Source: a virus. From it: a stretch of 24,828 bases of DNA. Positions within the stretch are counted from its first letter, which is position 1. The number at the start of each line of letters is the position of its first letter. Position numbers and translations under genes: made by a program. Where the stretch lies: IMG/VR virus record IMGVR_UViG_3300023082_000260, positions 1 to 24,828 of that record; one strand, given 5' to 3'. This document shows, piece by piece, positions 1 to 7,982 of the stretch. The notes beneath the pieces were generated by a model that searched no databases, was not told the origin of the DNA, and saw nothing but the letters and a program-made list of their open reading frames with translations.

Positions 1-108
1 CGCGGCGATATGGTGCTGTTCTGGGATCGATCTAACTGGCAATCGCTGTGCAAGCCTTGCCACGACATTGTGAAGAAGCGGGAAGAGGCGCGTATGCCTC
101 GGTCATGA
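1..108 (+). CDS. HNH endonuclease, 3' end only (phage packaging-associated)
   Basis: The window opens inside this gene; only the last 35 codons and the TGA stop are present. The visible peptide contains LFWDRSNWQSLCKPCHDIVK. This is the usual end of small phage HNH nucleases, where a Trp-rich segment is followed by a CxxCH zinc and metal-binding motif. In HK97-like cos phages an HNH protein encoded next to the terminase is needed for cos cleavage together with terminase (established for the family). Its place just before the terminase small subunit fits that role. The start codon and catalytic H-N residues lie left of the window. Confidence 0.8.
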   Translation, partial: RGDMVLFWDRSNWQSLCKPCHDIVKKREEARMPRS

Positions 109-290
109 CGACTGGCTGTTGATTGACCGCTCGTCAGTGTGTTGCACGCCAACTCCCCGAATCCCGCACCGAACTGGTGCGGCACGTCAGTGCCCCGACC
201 CGGGGGGGGTAAATTTTTGAGAAGTCGAAAGCTTCTAGACCACTCGCCCCCGCACGGACAGATTTTTTTCCTCTCATAGGTTTTTTGTTA
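109..290. other. Probable cos / packaging-initiation region with two hairpins and a G8 run
   Basis: This is the gap between the HNH and terminase small subunit genes. It holds a perfect hairpin (CCGCACC at 164-170, GGTGCGG at 176-182, 5-nt loop). A second hairpin (GGCAC 181-185, GTGCC 190-194) shares bases 181-182 with it. A CCC-G8 tract at 200-209 runs into an AT-rich stretch. In cos-type phages with an adjacent HNH gene, the cos site commonly lies here. The assignment is by position and sequence character only; the cleavage point cannot be read from the sequence. Confidence 0.45.
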
Positions 291-776
291 ATGGCATTAA
301 CACCCAAACAGCAGGCATTTGTGAATGCTGTTAGGGAAGGTGCGTCCAATAAAAATGCAGCCATCGCCGCGGGATACGCGGTCGACAGCGCATCGGTCGC
401 CGGTTCAAGATTGGCCAAACATCCAAACGTCATGGCTGCCCTTGCAGCGTCAGGCGTTAACAAAATTGTTAAAGCCCGCTCACCTCGGTCTGCGCCAGCC
501 TCCGACGCCGGCGAAGCGTTCGAAGAAGCTACCGAGGCCGGTTTTGATCTCGCCCAGGCGATGCGACACAGTGACCCAAAAGACTTTTTGCTCGCCGTAA
601 TGAACGACTTCGGCAGCGCCGCCAAGCTTCGAGTCGATGCGGCAAAGGCACTGATGCCTTTCGTTCACCAGCGCAAGGGCGATGCTGGGAAAAAACAGGA
701 CAAGCAGGACGCCGCGAAGCAGGCCGGTAGCGGTCGCTTCGGCACCGGTGCGCCACCGCTACGCGCGGTGAAGTGA
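291..776 (+). CDS. terS: Terminase small subunit
   Basis: This is the DNA-recognition subunit of the packaging motor, 161 aa from ATG 291. The N-terminus, LTPKQQAFVNAVREG followed by NAAIAAGY and SRLAKHPNV, matches the terminase_2 small-subunit pattern: a helix-turn-helix that binds cos or pac DNA. The C-terminal third is charged (K/D/Q-rich) and probably contacts the large subunit. An in-frame TTG at 285 also exists, but ATG 291 places LTPKQQ at the usual distance from the N-terminus. The Shine-Dalgarno is weak (TAGG, followed by a T run). The stop lies one base before the large-subunit ATG, which suggests translational coupling. Confidence 0.9.
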   Translation: MALTPKQQAFVNAVREGASNKNAAIAAGYAVDSASVAGSRLAKHPNVMAALAASGVNKIVKARSPRSAPASDAGEAFEEATEAGFDLAQAMRHSDPKDFLLAVMNDFGSAAKLRVDAAKALMPFVHQRKGDAGKKQDKQDAAKQAGSGRFGTGAPPLRAVK

Positions 777-777
777 T

Positions 778-2472
778 ATGGAATGGACAACAGCTTGCCC
801 TGATTGGGAAAAGCGCATTTTGGCGAGCGAGTCGCTGGTGCCAGTTGTTCCACTGTTCCCTACAGAGCGCACAGAAGCGATGGAGGTTTTCAAACAGCTT
901 CGTGTGGCTGACATGGCCGGCAAGCCAACGATGGGCGAAGTCTCCCGCGACTGGATCATCGATTTTGTTGGTTCAGTGTTCGGCTCGTATGATCCGGAGC
1001 AGGGTCGACGTCTGATCACTGAGTTCTTCCTTCTGATTTCGAAGAAGAACACCAAGTCGACGACCGCCGCCGGCATCATGCTCACTGCGCTGATCCGCAA
1101 CTGGCGTCACTCGGCAGAGTTTCTGATCCTGGCGCCGACGATCGAGATCGCCAACAACAGTTTCTTCCCTGCCCGCGACATGGTGAACAGCGACGACGAA
1201 CTGTCGGAATTGCTCCAAGTGCAGGACCACACACGGACCATCACTCACCGCCTGACCGGCGCCACATTGAAAGTAGTGGCCGCCGACAGCGACACGGTTG
1301 GCGGCAAGAAAGCCACCGGCGTTCTGATTGACGAGTTGTGGTTGTTCGGCAAGCGGCCCAACGCCGAGAACATGCTGCGCGAAGCCTGCGGCGGCCTGGC
1401 CTCACGGCCTGAAGGCTTTACAATCTTTCTCTCCACCCAATCCGACGAACCTCCCGCTGGCGTATTTCGGCAGAAGCTGAACTATGCCCGCGGCGTTCGG
1501 GATGGGCGCATCAACGACAAGCGCTTTCTTCCGGTGATTTATGAATTTCCGGAAGAGATGATTAAAGCCAACAAACACCGGGACCCTGCGAACTTCTTTG
1601 TCACCAACCCCAACATGGGTGCTTCGGTCGACACCGAGTTCCTGCTTCGTGAGTTTCAGAAGGCGAATGAGGACGGCGAGGAATCAATGCGGGGCTTCCT
1701 TGCGAAGCACCTGAACGTTGAGATCGGTTTGGCTCTGCGCTCGGATCGCTGGGCCGGCGCCGAGTTCTGGGAAGCGCAAGCGCGCCCCGCTGGAGTCAGC
1801 TTTGAATACCTGATCGACCGCAGCGAAGTCATTGATGTGGGAATCGATGGCGGCGGGCTTGATGACTTGCTCGGCTTTGCCGCGATCGGCCGTGACCGCG
1901 ATACGAGGGAGTGGTTGTTGTGGACCCATGCCTGGGCACACCCATCGGTGCTGATTCGCCGCAAAAGCGAGGCAGCCAGGTTCCACGACTTCGCTCGCGA
2001 TGGGCATCTGACACTGGTGAAGGCTATCGGTGATGACGTAACTGAGGTGGCGGAGTTGGTCGCCCGCGTCGAAATGGCGGGGCTGCTGGACAAGGTCGGT
2101 GTCGACCCGGCGGGCGTCGGGGCGATCCTCGACGCACTGGTCGCCGCAGAAGTGCCGGAGGAAAAGGTCATTGGCATTTCTCAAGGTTGGAAGCTGGGCG
2201 GTGCCATCAAGACGACCGAGCGCAGACTGGCGGAGGGAGGGTTGGTCCACGGCGGTCAACCGCTGATGAACTGGTGCTGTGGTAATGCTCGAGTGGAGCC
2301 CCGCGGCAACTCGATCCTCATCACCAAACAAGCATCGGGCTTCGCCAAAATTGACCCGCTGATGGCCACCTTCAACGCCGTATCGCTTATCTCGCTGAAC
2401 CCGCAGCCCCAAGGCGGCCTCGACAATTACCTCTCCGACGGATTCTTCGGACTCATCGGCTCGAACTCATAG
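778..2472 (+). CDS. terL: Terminase large subunit
   Basis: This is the ATPase and nuclease that cuts the concatemer and pumps DNA through the portal; 564 aa, full length. The N-terminal ATPase has a Walker-A-like loop SKKNTKST (residues 88-95) in place of the classic GxxGxGK[ST]. Its Walker B is VLIDE (182-186), with catalytic Glu186, and a coupling-type motif IFLSTQS follows near 217-222. The C-terminal RNase-H-like nuclease begins at VGIDGGG, with candidate metal-binding acids Asp357, Asp443 (VGVDPAG) and Asp526. The arrangement matches the terminase_1 (HK97-type) family. It is encoded immediately after terS and before the portal gene. Confidence 0.95.
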   Translation: MEWTTACPDWEKRILASESLVPVVPLFPTERTEAMEVFKQLRVADMAGKPTMGEVSRDWIIDFVGSVFGSYDPEQGRRLITEFFLLISKKNTKSTTAAGIMLTALIRNWRHSAEFLILAPTIEIANNSFFPARDMVNSDDELSELLQVQDHTRTITHRLTGATLKVVAADSDTVGGKKATGVLIDELWLFGKRPNAENMLREACGGLASRPEGFTIFLSTQSDEPPAGVFRQKLNYARGVRDGRINDKRFLPVIYEFPEEMIKANKHRDPANFFVTNPNMGASVDTEFLLREFQKANEDGEESMRGFLAKHLNVEIGLALRSDRWAGAEFWEAQARPAGVSFEYLIDRSEVIDVGIDGGGLDDLLGFAAIGRDRDTREWLLWTHAWAHPSVLIRRKSEAARFHDFARDGHLTLVKAIGDDVTEVAELVARVEMAGLLDKVGVDPAGVGAILDALVAAEVPEEKVIGISQGWKLGGAIKTTERRLAEGGLVHGGQPLMNWCCGNARVEPRGNSILITKQASGFAKIDPLMATFNAVSLISLNPQPQGGLDNYLSDGFFGLIGSNS

Positions 2473-2479
2473 GTTGAAT

Positions 2480-3691
2480 ATGGCATCTCGTTGGTACAAC
2501 CCGCTGACATGGCGCATGTTCGGCTACAACGACCCTGCGACCGGAGAATATGTCGAAGTAGAAATGTTGGCCGGTGGAAAGCGCACGAAGTCCGGAGTAA
2601 CCATCACACCCAAGACAGCCCTAACGATTCCGATCGTTTGGTCCTGTGTGAAGATCCTGAGCGAATCCGCTGCCGGACTACCGCTGAAAATCTTCGAAGA
2701 TACCCCGACAGGCCGGGTGCTGGCTGATACCAAAACTCGGCAGGCCCGAGTGTTGCGGAAGCCAAACCCCTACATGACCAGGCTGAACTTTCTCAAGTGC
2801 GCCGTGGTGAACATGGCGTTGCGGGGAAACGGATACAACATCATTGAGAGGGCTGATAACGGCGATTGGATCGGGCTCATCCCGGTAAGTGCTGACAACG
2901 TAGAGGTCGATACCTCGGACGATTTGATCTACTGGGCAACGGTAGGCGGTAAACGTTTTCCGGTCTCACCTGAAAACATGCTGCATTTTAAACTGTTCAG
3001 CGGCGACGGGATCATCGGCCTATCGCCTGTCGAGTACATGGCCGAGTCCATGGGCTTGGCGAAGACGGCACAAAACTGGTCCGCAATGTTCATGCGCAAG
3101 GGCGGGTTCACCGGTGGCTATGTTATCTACGACCAGTTCCTGACCAAGACCCAGCAAGCGCAGATCATGGAAAAATTCCCGGATGTGCGCAAAGGCGACG
3201 TCAATGATATTGGCTCGATGGGCATCCTGCAGGGGGGGCCAAAGATCGTGCCCGCCGGGCTGAGCCAGAAGGACAGCCAGTTCATCGAGTCGCAGCAGTT
3301 TCAAGAAGAAGCGCTCGCTGGCTGCTATGGCGTTCCGCTTTACCTGGCCAATCGCGCCGGGAAGACCTCAATCATGGGTTCGAACCTGGAGCAGCAAACC
3401 AGCGGCTTCGTCACGTTCGGGCTCAAGCCATACCTCGATGCCATCGAGGACGAAATCAACGACAAGCTTTTTCGCGACAAGCCGCAATTTGTGGAGTTTG
3501 TCGTGGAGGGTTTGCTGCGAGCTGATAGCGCCGGCCGGGCCACTTACTACCAGGCGGCGCTCGGCGGTTCGGGCGGCTCGGGCTGGATGTGCATCAACGA
3601 GGTTCGTGACAAGGAAAACCTGCCGCGCCTGACGGGCGAAGAGTACAGCCGGGTCACCCGGTGGGAGATGCAATCAAATGTCAAAGCTTGA
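2480..3691 (+). CDS. Portal protein, HK97 type
   Basis: This forms the dodecameric ring at one capsid vertex through which DNA enters and leaves; 403 aa from ATG 2480. Features of the phage_portal family include IPIVWSCVKILSESAAGLPL near the N-terminus, an LRGNGYNII segment, and the GIIGLSPVEYMAESMGLA and GVPLYLA regions. A TTG at 2474 in frame would add two codons; ATG 2480 is preferred. The 3' end overlaps the protease gene by 14 bases, so the two are probably co-translated. The HK97 order of terminase, portal, protease and capsid is intact. Confidence 0.95.
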   Translation: MASRWYNPLTWRMFGYNDPATGEYVEVEMLAGGKRTKSGVTITPKTALTIPIVWSCVKILSESAAGLPLKIFEDTPTGRVLADTKTRQARVLRKPNPYMTRLNFLKCAVVNMALRGNGYNIIERADNGDWIGLIPVSADNVEVDTSDDLIYWATVGGKRFPVSPENMLHFKLFSGDGIIGLSPVEYMAESMGLAKTAQNWSAMFMRKGGFTGGYVIYDQFLTKTQQAQIMEKFPDVRKGDVNDIGSMGILQGGPKIVPAGLSQKDSQFIESQQFQEEALAGCYGVPLYLANRAGKTSIMGSNLEQQTSGFVTFGLKPYLDAIEDEINDKLFRDKPQFVEFVVEGLLRADSAGRATYYQAALGGSGGSGWMCINEVRDKENLPRLTGEEYSRVTRWEMQSNVKA

Positions 3692-4319
3692 AGTACCGTT
3701 TGAACTCAAGGCGGTCGATGACGCCGGCAACTTTGAAGGCTATGCCGCGGTGTTCAATAACGTTGACCTCGGCGACGACGTGATCCTGCCTGGGGCTTTC
3801 ACCAAAGTGAAAACCACCCGCGGTGGAAAGCTGAAGCTCGCCCTCTACCACGACCTGACGCGCTTAGTGGGCTCAGCCGATTACACGCAGGACGATCACG
3901 GGTTGCTGCTGAAGGGCCGAGTGAACCTGGCGGTCAGCTACGCGCGCGACGCCTACGAGCTGATGAAGGCGGAGATCCTCGACAGCATGTCGATCGGGTT
4001 CAACACTATCAAGGCGGACTTCGAAGAGCGTGCCGGCCGCCGCATCCGGATCATCAAGGAAGCCGAGCTCTGGGAAGCGTCCTTCGTGCCGTTCGGCATG
4101 AATCCAGCGGCTCAAGTACTCACTGTGAAATCTGACATTCGACTTTTCGAGAACGCTCTGCGTGAACGCATGGGGCTTTCCCAGAAGGAAGCGGCAGCAG
4201 TCGCTTCGCTCGGCTATCCCGCGCTCCGCCGTGACGGCGGAAGCGAGGCCACGGCGATCGTGGAAGAGCTGAAAACACTCTCCAACACTTTTGACCAATT
4301 TTTTAAGGTGTCGCCATGA
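3678..4319 (+). CDS. HK97-family prohead protease
   Basis: This serine protease removes the scaffolding part of the capsid protein during head maturation; 213 aa. The N-terminus reads FEGYAAVFNNVDLGDDVILPGAF, typical of the U35 family. Likely catalytic residues are His58 in the ALYHD segment and a Ser in LDSMSIGF (Ser105, less likely Ser103). The third acidic residue probably lies in the downstream EAELWEASFVPFGMNP block. It overlaps the portal gene by 14 bases, and its stop overlaps the capsid ATG (ATGA). The C-terminal 50 residues are less conserved and may be removed by self-cleavage, which is an inference. Confidence 0.93.
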   Translation: MSKLEVPFELKAVDDAGNFEGYAAVFNNVDLGDDVILPGAFTKVKTTRGGKLKLALYHDLTRLVGSADYTQDDHGLLLKGRVNLAVSYARDAYELMKAEILDSMSIGFNTIKADFEERAGRRIRIIKEAELWEASFVPFGMNPAAQVLTVKSDIRLFENALRERMGLSQKEAAAVASLGYPALRRDGGSEATAIVEELKTLSNTFDQFFKVSP

Positions 4320-5521
4320 CCGATCCAATCCAAGAAGTAAAAAGCTCTCTCGAGAACCAGCTGAAGGAAGGCTTCAGTGGTTTGCAGAAAAAATACGACA
4401 ACGTTGCCGATGAGCTGCAGAAGGGCAACAAGGTCACCGGCGAAATGAAGTCGCAGATCGAAACCCAGAAGGGCGAGATCGAGCGGGTCATCGAGCAGGT
4501 CCAGAAGCTTGAAGAGAAGGGCATCAAGCTGCGTAGCCAGCCGGGTGAGGCCAAGAGCTTCATCGACTTGGTGAAAAATGACGATGCCTATAAATCGTTG
4601 CAGGCGAAGAGCGTTTCCTTGGCCGATATCGAAGTGACCAAGTCCGACATGGCCACCATGAAGGAAATGAAGGTCACCAGCGCCGGCATCGTTGCCCCGA
4701 ATTATGACCCGGTAATTCAGCCGGGGATCCGCCAGGAGCTGCGCATCCGCGATCTGCTGACCACCGTTCCGGTAACGGGCCAGCAATACACCTTCTTCAA
4801 AGAAAACCTGCACACCCGCGGCGCGGCACCGGTTGCTGAAGGCGGCTTGAAACCCACCAGCAACGTGACTTTCACGACCCAAACCGACCGGGTCAAGAAG
4901 ATTGCCGTCTGGATGCCCGTGACGGATGAGGCGCTGGACGACGTTCCTCAGCTGATGGCCTACCTGCAGGAGCTGCTGCGCTACGACCTGAAGCTCGAAG
5001 AAGAGCGCCAGATCCTGAAGGGCGATGGCACCGGTGAGAACCTGAACGGCCTGATGACCCAGGCCACCGTGTACGACACGGCACTGACGAAGGCAGGTGA
5101 TACGGCCATCGACCTGGTGCGTCGGGCGATCTACCAGGTTCGCAAGCAGTCGATGCTGTCCGCCGACGGGATTGTGATGACCGAGCTTGACTGGATGAAC
5201 ATCGAGCTGCAGAAGGACGGAGAGAACCGCTATCTCTTCGCCAACTTGCAGGGCCTGGTCACACCGGTCCTCTGGGGCCGGCCGGTCGTCACCTCCGACA
5301 GTGTCGACGAGGGTGACGAGGATACCGGCGGCGAATTCTTGGTAGCGAACTTTGCTCGGTCCTCGGTGCTGTTCGATCGCATGTCGTTCCTGTTCAAGAT
5401 GGGCCTGATCAACGATCAGTTCATCAAGAACGAGCGCGCGCTGCTGGTGGAAGAGCGTCTCGGCCTGGGTGTGCGCCGCCGTGAAGGTCTGGTCAAAGGG
5501 CGCTTCGCCGTCGCGGCCTAA
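4316..5521 (+). CDS. Major capsid protein, HK97 fold
   Basis: This is the shell subunit, 401 aa. Residues 1-75 are strongly helical and charged (repeated E/K/Q with VEx-type heptads), matching the delta domain that serves as built-in scaffold and is cut off by the protease. The HK97-fold body starts near residue 110-125 (TSAGIVAPNYDPVIQPGIRQ) and continues through the E-loop (NLHTRGAAPVAEGGLKPTSN). It ends with FARSSVLFDRMSFLFKMGL and a basic C-terminus. No separate scaffold gene is seen, as expected for this type. Whether chain cross-links form cannot be judged here. A stem-loop follows the stop. Confidence 0.95.
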   Translation: MTDPIQEVKSSLENQLKEGFSGLQKKYDNVADELQKGNKVTGEMKSQIETQKGEIERVIEQVQKLEEKGIKLRSQPGEAKSFIDLVKNDDAYKSLQAKSVSLADIEVTKSDMATMKEMKVTSAGIVAPNYDPVIQPGIRQELRIRDLLTTVPVTGQQYTFFKENLHTRGAAPVAEGGLKPTSNVTFTTQTDRVKKIAVWMPVTDEALDDVPQLMAYLQELLRYDLKLEEERQILKGDGTGENLNGLMTQATVYDTALTKAGDTAIDLVRRAIYQVRKQSMLSADGIVMTELDWMNIELQKDGENRYLFANLQGLVTPVLWGRPVVTSDSVDEGDEDTGGEFLVANFARSSVLFDRMSFLFKMGLINDQFIKNERALLVEERLGLGVRRREGLVKGRFAVAA

Positions 5522-5536
5522 CACTCGCATCATTCG

Positions 5537-5560
5537 AAGGCCGGCCCCTGCGCCGGCCTT
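5537..5560 (+). terminator. GC-rich hairpin after the capsid gene
   Basis: A perfect 9-bp stem (AAGGCCGGC at 5537-5545 with GCCGGCCTT at 5552-5560) has a 6-nt loop. The downstream T tract is short and interrupted (TTTACGTTT), so full termination is unlikely. It may instead be a partial terminator or a 3' stabiliser of the highly expressed capsid mRNA. It lies between the capsid stop and the strong SD of the next gene. Confidence 0.6.
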
Positions 5561-5578
5561 TACGTTTCGGGAGGCAAT

Positions 5579-5923
5579 ATGAAGATCAAAGTAGTTTGGG
5601 GTTTTGTCGGCAATGCATTGCTGTTGGGTTCCGCGACGACTGCGGTAAAGGCTGGGCAGGTGTTCGACAACGTCGAAGATGAATATGCCCATGCCTTGAT
5701 CGGCAAAGGGCTTGCTGTCGAGCTCGACTCCAATGGCAAGCATCGAGTGGCAAATCCCGAGGAAAATAAAACCGCTGCTCCAAAGGAGGATAAGGCCGCT
5801 GCTGACAAGGCTGCCGCCGCCAAAGCCGCAGCGGATAAAGCAGCAGCCGATAAGGAAGCTGCCGACAAAGCACTGGCTGATAAGGCCGCTGCTGACAAGG
5901 CTGCCGCGAAAGAGACCAAATGA
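5579..5923 (+). CDS. Head-module protein of unknown function with Ala/Lys/Asp pentapeptide tail
   Basis: This 114-aa protein has a clear SD (GGGAGG at 5569-5574) before ATG 5579. Residues 1-60 form a small mixed domain (MKIKVVWGFVGNALLLG, then GQVFDNVEDEYAHALIGKG). Residues 71-110 are an almost strict DKAAA-type pentapeptide repeat that should form a long charged helix or flexible tail. Small proteins of this kind often sit between the capsid and connector genes in Pseudomonas prophages. A head-decoration or neck-accessory role is possible but unproven. Its stop overlaps the next gene's ATG. The high GC of the repeat creates long antisense open frames that I do not regard as genes. Confidence 0.8.
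   Translation: MKIKVVWGFVGNALLLGSATTAVKAGQVFDNVEDEYAHALIGKGLAVELDSNGKHRVANPEENKTAAPKEDKAAADKAAAAKAAADKAAADKEAADKALADKAAADKAAAKETK
5789..5907 (+). repeat. Internal direct repeat encoding the pentapeptide tail
   Basis: A 29-base exact repeat occurs at 5789-5817 and 5879-5907, 90 bases apart. The DNA between them is a degenerate 15-base repeat (five codons per unit). Slippage or recombination between copies would change the tail length in steps of five residues without breaking the frame. Confidence 0.8.
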
Positions 5924-6231
5924 TGATCGAACTATCCCTGGTGAAGCAGCATTTGCGCGTCGATCACGATGATGAGGATGGCCTGATCCAGGGGTATATC
6001 GACGGCGCTCTCGCTCACGTCGAGCAACATTGCGATCGCGAGCTGGTGGAGGGTATCCCGGTCCTGCCCGAGCAAATGGCTCTGACCAAGGATGTCATCC
6101 AAGCCGTGCTGCTGTTGGTCGGTCATTGGTACTCCAATCGCGAGGCTGTAATGATTGGCTCGAACGGTGTCTCCGCGTCGGAGGTGCCGCTCGCTTATGA
6201 GCGGTTGCTCTGGTACCGAAAGCGTTTTTGA
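5920..6231 (+). CDS. Head-tail connector, gp6-like
   Basis: This 103-aa protein matches the HK97 gp6-like connector family, whose ring binds under the portal and completes the DNA channel. The N-terminal pattern (LVKQHLRVDHDDEDGLIQGYIDGALAHVEQ) is the typical helix pair of that family. The C-terminus has the characteristic AVLLLVGHWYSNREAV helix. It overlaps the previous gene by four bases at the ATG. A second ATG at 5923 is equally possible and shortens the protein by one residue. Confidence 0.88.
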   Translation: MMIELSLVKQHLRVDHDDEDGLIQGYIDGALAHVEQHCDRELVEGIPVLPEQMALTKDVIQAVLLLVGHWYSNREAVMIGSNGVSASEVPLAYERLLWYRKRF

Positions 6232-6240
6232 GGAATTGCC

Positions 6241-6651
6241 ATGGCTGCCTATCGTGAACCCGGCGCCGGTGAGTTAAATCACCGACTGGCGATCCGCCGC
6301 AGAACCGATCTGCCAGCTGGCGACATGGGATTGGATTCGGTCTTCTCTGCGCTGACCGCTCGGTGGGGAAAGATTCAACCGGTGGGTACAGCCGTGTATG
6401 CCGAAGGCGTACAAACTGAGGTTAAGGTCACACACCGCATCTGGTTCAGGATCGTCAAAGGCGTTACCGACACGCATGAAATTGTGCATGTAACGCAGAC
6501 TCCGGGGTTGCCAGGCGTCTACGAGGTAGTACCTGAAACGCCAATTTATCGCGTGAAGCGCTCCGCAGATATGAATGGCTCCCGTCGGTTTACGCTGCTG
6601 GAGGTCGAAGAGTTAAGCCCGTCGCAATCTGGAGCAGGGATCTATGTCTAA
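6241..6651 (+). CDS. Head closure protein (head-tail joining family)
   Basis: This 136-aa, largely beta-sheet protein of the SPP1 gp16 / phage_H_T_join family stops the DNA exit channel and forms the tail docking surface. Visible signs are ELNHRLAIRRRT at the N-terminus, the RWGKIQPV strand and the VTHRIWFRIVKG strand. The SD GAGGAA lies at 6230-6235, just after the stop of the connector gene. Its end overlaps the next gene by eight bases. Confidence 0.85.
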   Translation: MAAYREPGAGELNHRLAIRRRTDLPAGDMGLDSVFSALTARWGKIQPVGTAVYAEGVQTEVKVTHRIWFRIVKGVTDTHEIVHVTQTPGLPGVYEVVPETPIYRVKRSADMNGSRRFTLLEVEELSPSQSGAGIYV

Positions 6652-7165
6652 TTCCGCATCGATTGACGGCTACCTTCACGTTGAAGGGTTCGACAACTGG
6701 GAGCGTGACGCCTTCGACAAAAAGGAAATTCGCAAGGGGATGCGCAAGGTCGGTTTGCTTATCACGCAGCGCGCCCAGATGAACCTGGTGTTGGGCAAGG
6801 GCCAGGACGGGTACCCTGTGAACCGCACAGGCGCGACCGTCGAGTCGGTGACCTTCAAGGTTTCCCGCGCTGGATTTCTGGTCCGCATATCCCCAACGAA
6901 AACATCGGCCATGGAAGAGTTCTATCCGGCCTATCTGCACTACGGCGTGAAGAAGGGCCGCAAGCTTGGAAAGCTGGCCCCCGGAATGGGCAAAGGTAAA
7001 TCGAATCGGCGAGCCATAGGTGTTCGCGCTGCGGCAATCGCTGAACGTGCCGCCGGTGAGTGGCGCATAAAGCCGCGTGACAACTACATGGCCGACGCCC
7101 TGCAGGACTCGGCATCGCAAGTCCAATCCATCCTTTCCGCTGCATTCGCCGCTGCCCTGGGCTGA
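6644..7165 (+). CDS. HK97 gp10-like neck/tail-junction protein
   Basis: This 173-aa protein of the HK97-gp10-like family acts at the junction of head and tail during assembly. Typical segments are FDKKEIRKGMRKVGLLITQRA, GYPVNRTGATVESVTFKVS and the PAYLHYGVKKGRK block. The last segment resembles the family's usual ...EFGT.....P motif region. The protein is basic and probably contacts DNA or other neck rings. It overlaps the head-closure gene and is followed by a 23-base gap. Confidence 0.85.
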   Translation: MSNSASIDGYLHVEGFDNWERDAFDKKEIRKGMRKVGLLITQRAQMNLVLGKGQDGYPVNRTGATVESVTFKVSRAGFLVRISPTKTSAMEEFYPAYLHYGVKKGRKLGKLAPGMGKGKSNRRAIGVRAAAIAERAAGEWRIKPRDNYMADALQDSASQVQSILSAAFAAALG

Positions 7166-7188
7166 TCGCCACAACACCGGACAAACAC

Positions 7189-7779
7189 ATGAAGCTGAAC
7201 CCGCTTGTCGCGCACTTGCGGCTGGCTTGCCCGTCCTTTGCTGGTCGAGTAGCCGGCGGCATCGACTGGGATGCTGTCGTCGAGAGCGCTCAGTTGGCTT
7301 TGCCCGCCGCGTACGTGATTGCAACCGCGGATGCTGCGACCCCGACCAAAGCCCAAAACATGATCATTCAGGACATCACTGATCAGTTCAACGTGGTGAT
7401 AGTGCTGGATACGACGGACGAGCGTGGCCAAGCCGCGAATGACCAGCTGCACGATATACGCGCCGAGCTATGGCGCGCCTTGCTGGGGTACATCCCATCA
7501 CCGGAATACACGCCCATCGAGTATGGCAAGGGCGCCTTGCTGCACATCAGTCGCGCCCGGGTGGTTTACCAGTTCACCTTCTTCTCAGAATTCCAGGTTG
7601 GGCGTAATCGTCCTGACCAGCCGGCCGAGACCTGGCAAGAGCTTGAGCTCGACGGGCTCGCCGGGTTTACCGGTGTCGAATTCCAAATGGACTGCATCGA
7701 CCCAGCAGATCCAAACCTGCAATCACCCGGCCCGGATGGGCGTATCGAAGCGCATTTCTCAGGAGACGTAACACCATGA
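7189..7779 (+). CDS. Tail terminator protein
   Basis: This 196-aa protein resembles the phage tail-terminator/gp37-like proteins that cap the tail tube and sheath and join the tail to the head. The N-terminus (MKLNPLVAHLRLACPSFAGRV) and the AYVIATADAA...ITDQFNVVIVLD core follow that family. The acidic C-terminal third contains PDQPAETWQELELDG. Its place between the gp10-like gene and the DUF2635/sheath genes matches the Mu-like order. The SD is weak. The stop overlaps the next ATG (ATGA). Confidence 0.75.
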   Translation: MKLNPLVAHLRLACPSFAGRVAGGIDWDAVVESAQLALPAAYVIATADAATPTKAQNMIIQDITDQFNVVIVLDTTDERGQAANDQLHDIRAELWRALLGYIPSPEYTPIEYGKGALLHISRARVVYQFTFFSEFQVGRNRPDQPAETWQELELDGLAGFTGVEFQMDCIDPADPNLQSPGPDGRIEAHFSGDVTP

Positions 7780-7982
7780 CCAAGCGCATCACTGTGGTGC
7801 CGGCCAAAGGCCGCTCTGTGCCCGATCCGGAGGCTGGCGACCTGTTGCCTGTTGAAGGCCGGGACGTACCCGACAACGTCTGGTGGCGCCGCCGCCAAGC
7901 TGACGGCGACGTCAAGTTGAAAGACGTTGAACCCACTACCACCAAAGCTGCAGTCGCGGCGAAAACCGAGGTCGCCAAATAA
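7776..7982 (+). CDS. DUF2635 small tail-module protein
   Basis: This 68-aa protein belongs to the DUF2635 type, found just before the sheath gene in Mu-like and related contractile-tailed phages. The family is recognised by VPAKGRSVPDPEAGDLLP and VPDNVWWRRRQADGDV. The function is unknown. The C-terminus is Ala/Thr/Lys-rich. The gene overlaps both neighbours by a few bases (ATGA before, TAATG after), so it is translationally coupled to the sheath. Confidence 0.88.
   Translation: MTKRITVVPAKGRSVPDPEAGDLLPVEGRDVPDNVWWRRRQADGDVKLKDVEPTTTKAAVAAKTEVAK

Noticed and set aside
4214-5743. 509-aa leftward open frame opposite the capsid gene
   Set aside because: It lies fully antisense to the protease end, the capsid gene and the hairpin. 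The composition is typical of a shadow frame in GC-rich DNA (His/Leu/Gln-rich) and it has no known motifs.
5560-5919. 119-aa leftward Ala/Ser-rich frame with repeated AALSA units
   Set aside because: Its repeats are only the reverse complement of the DKAAA repeat in the rightward 114-aa gene, which has a strong SD and fits the operon.
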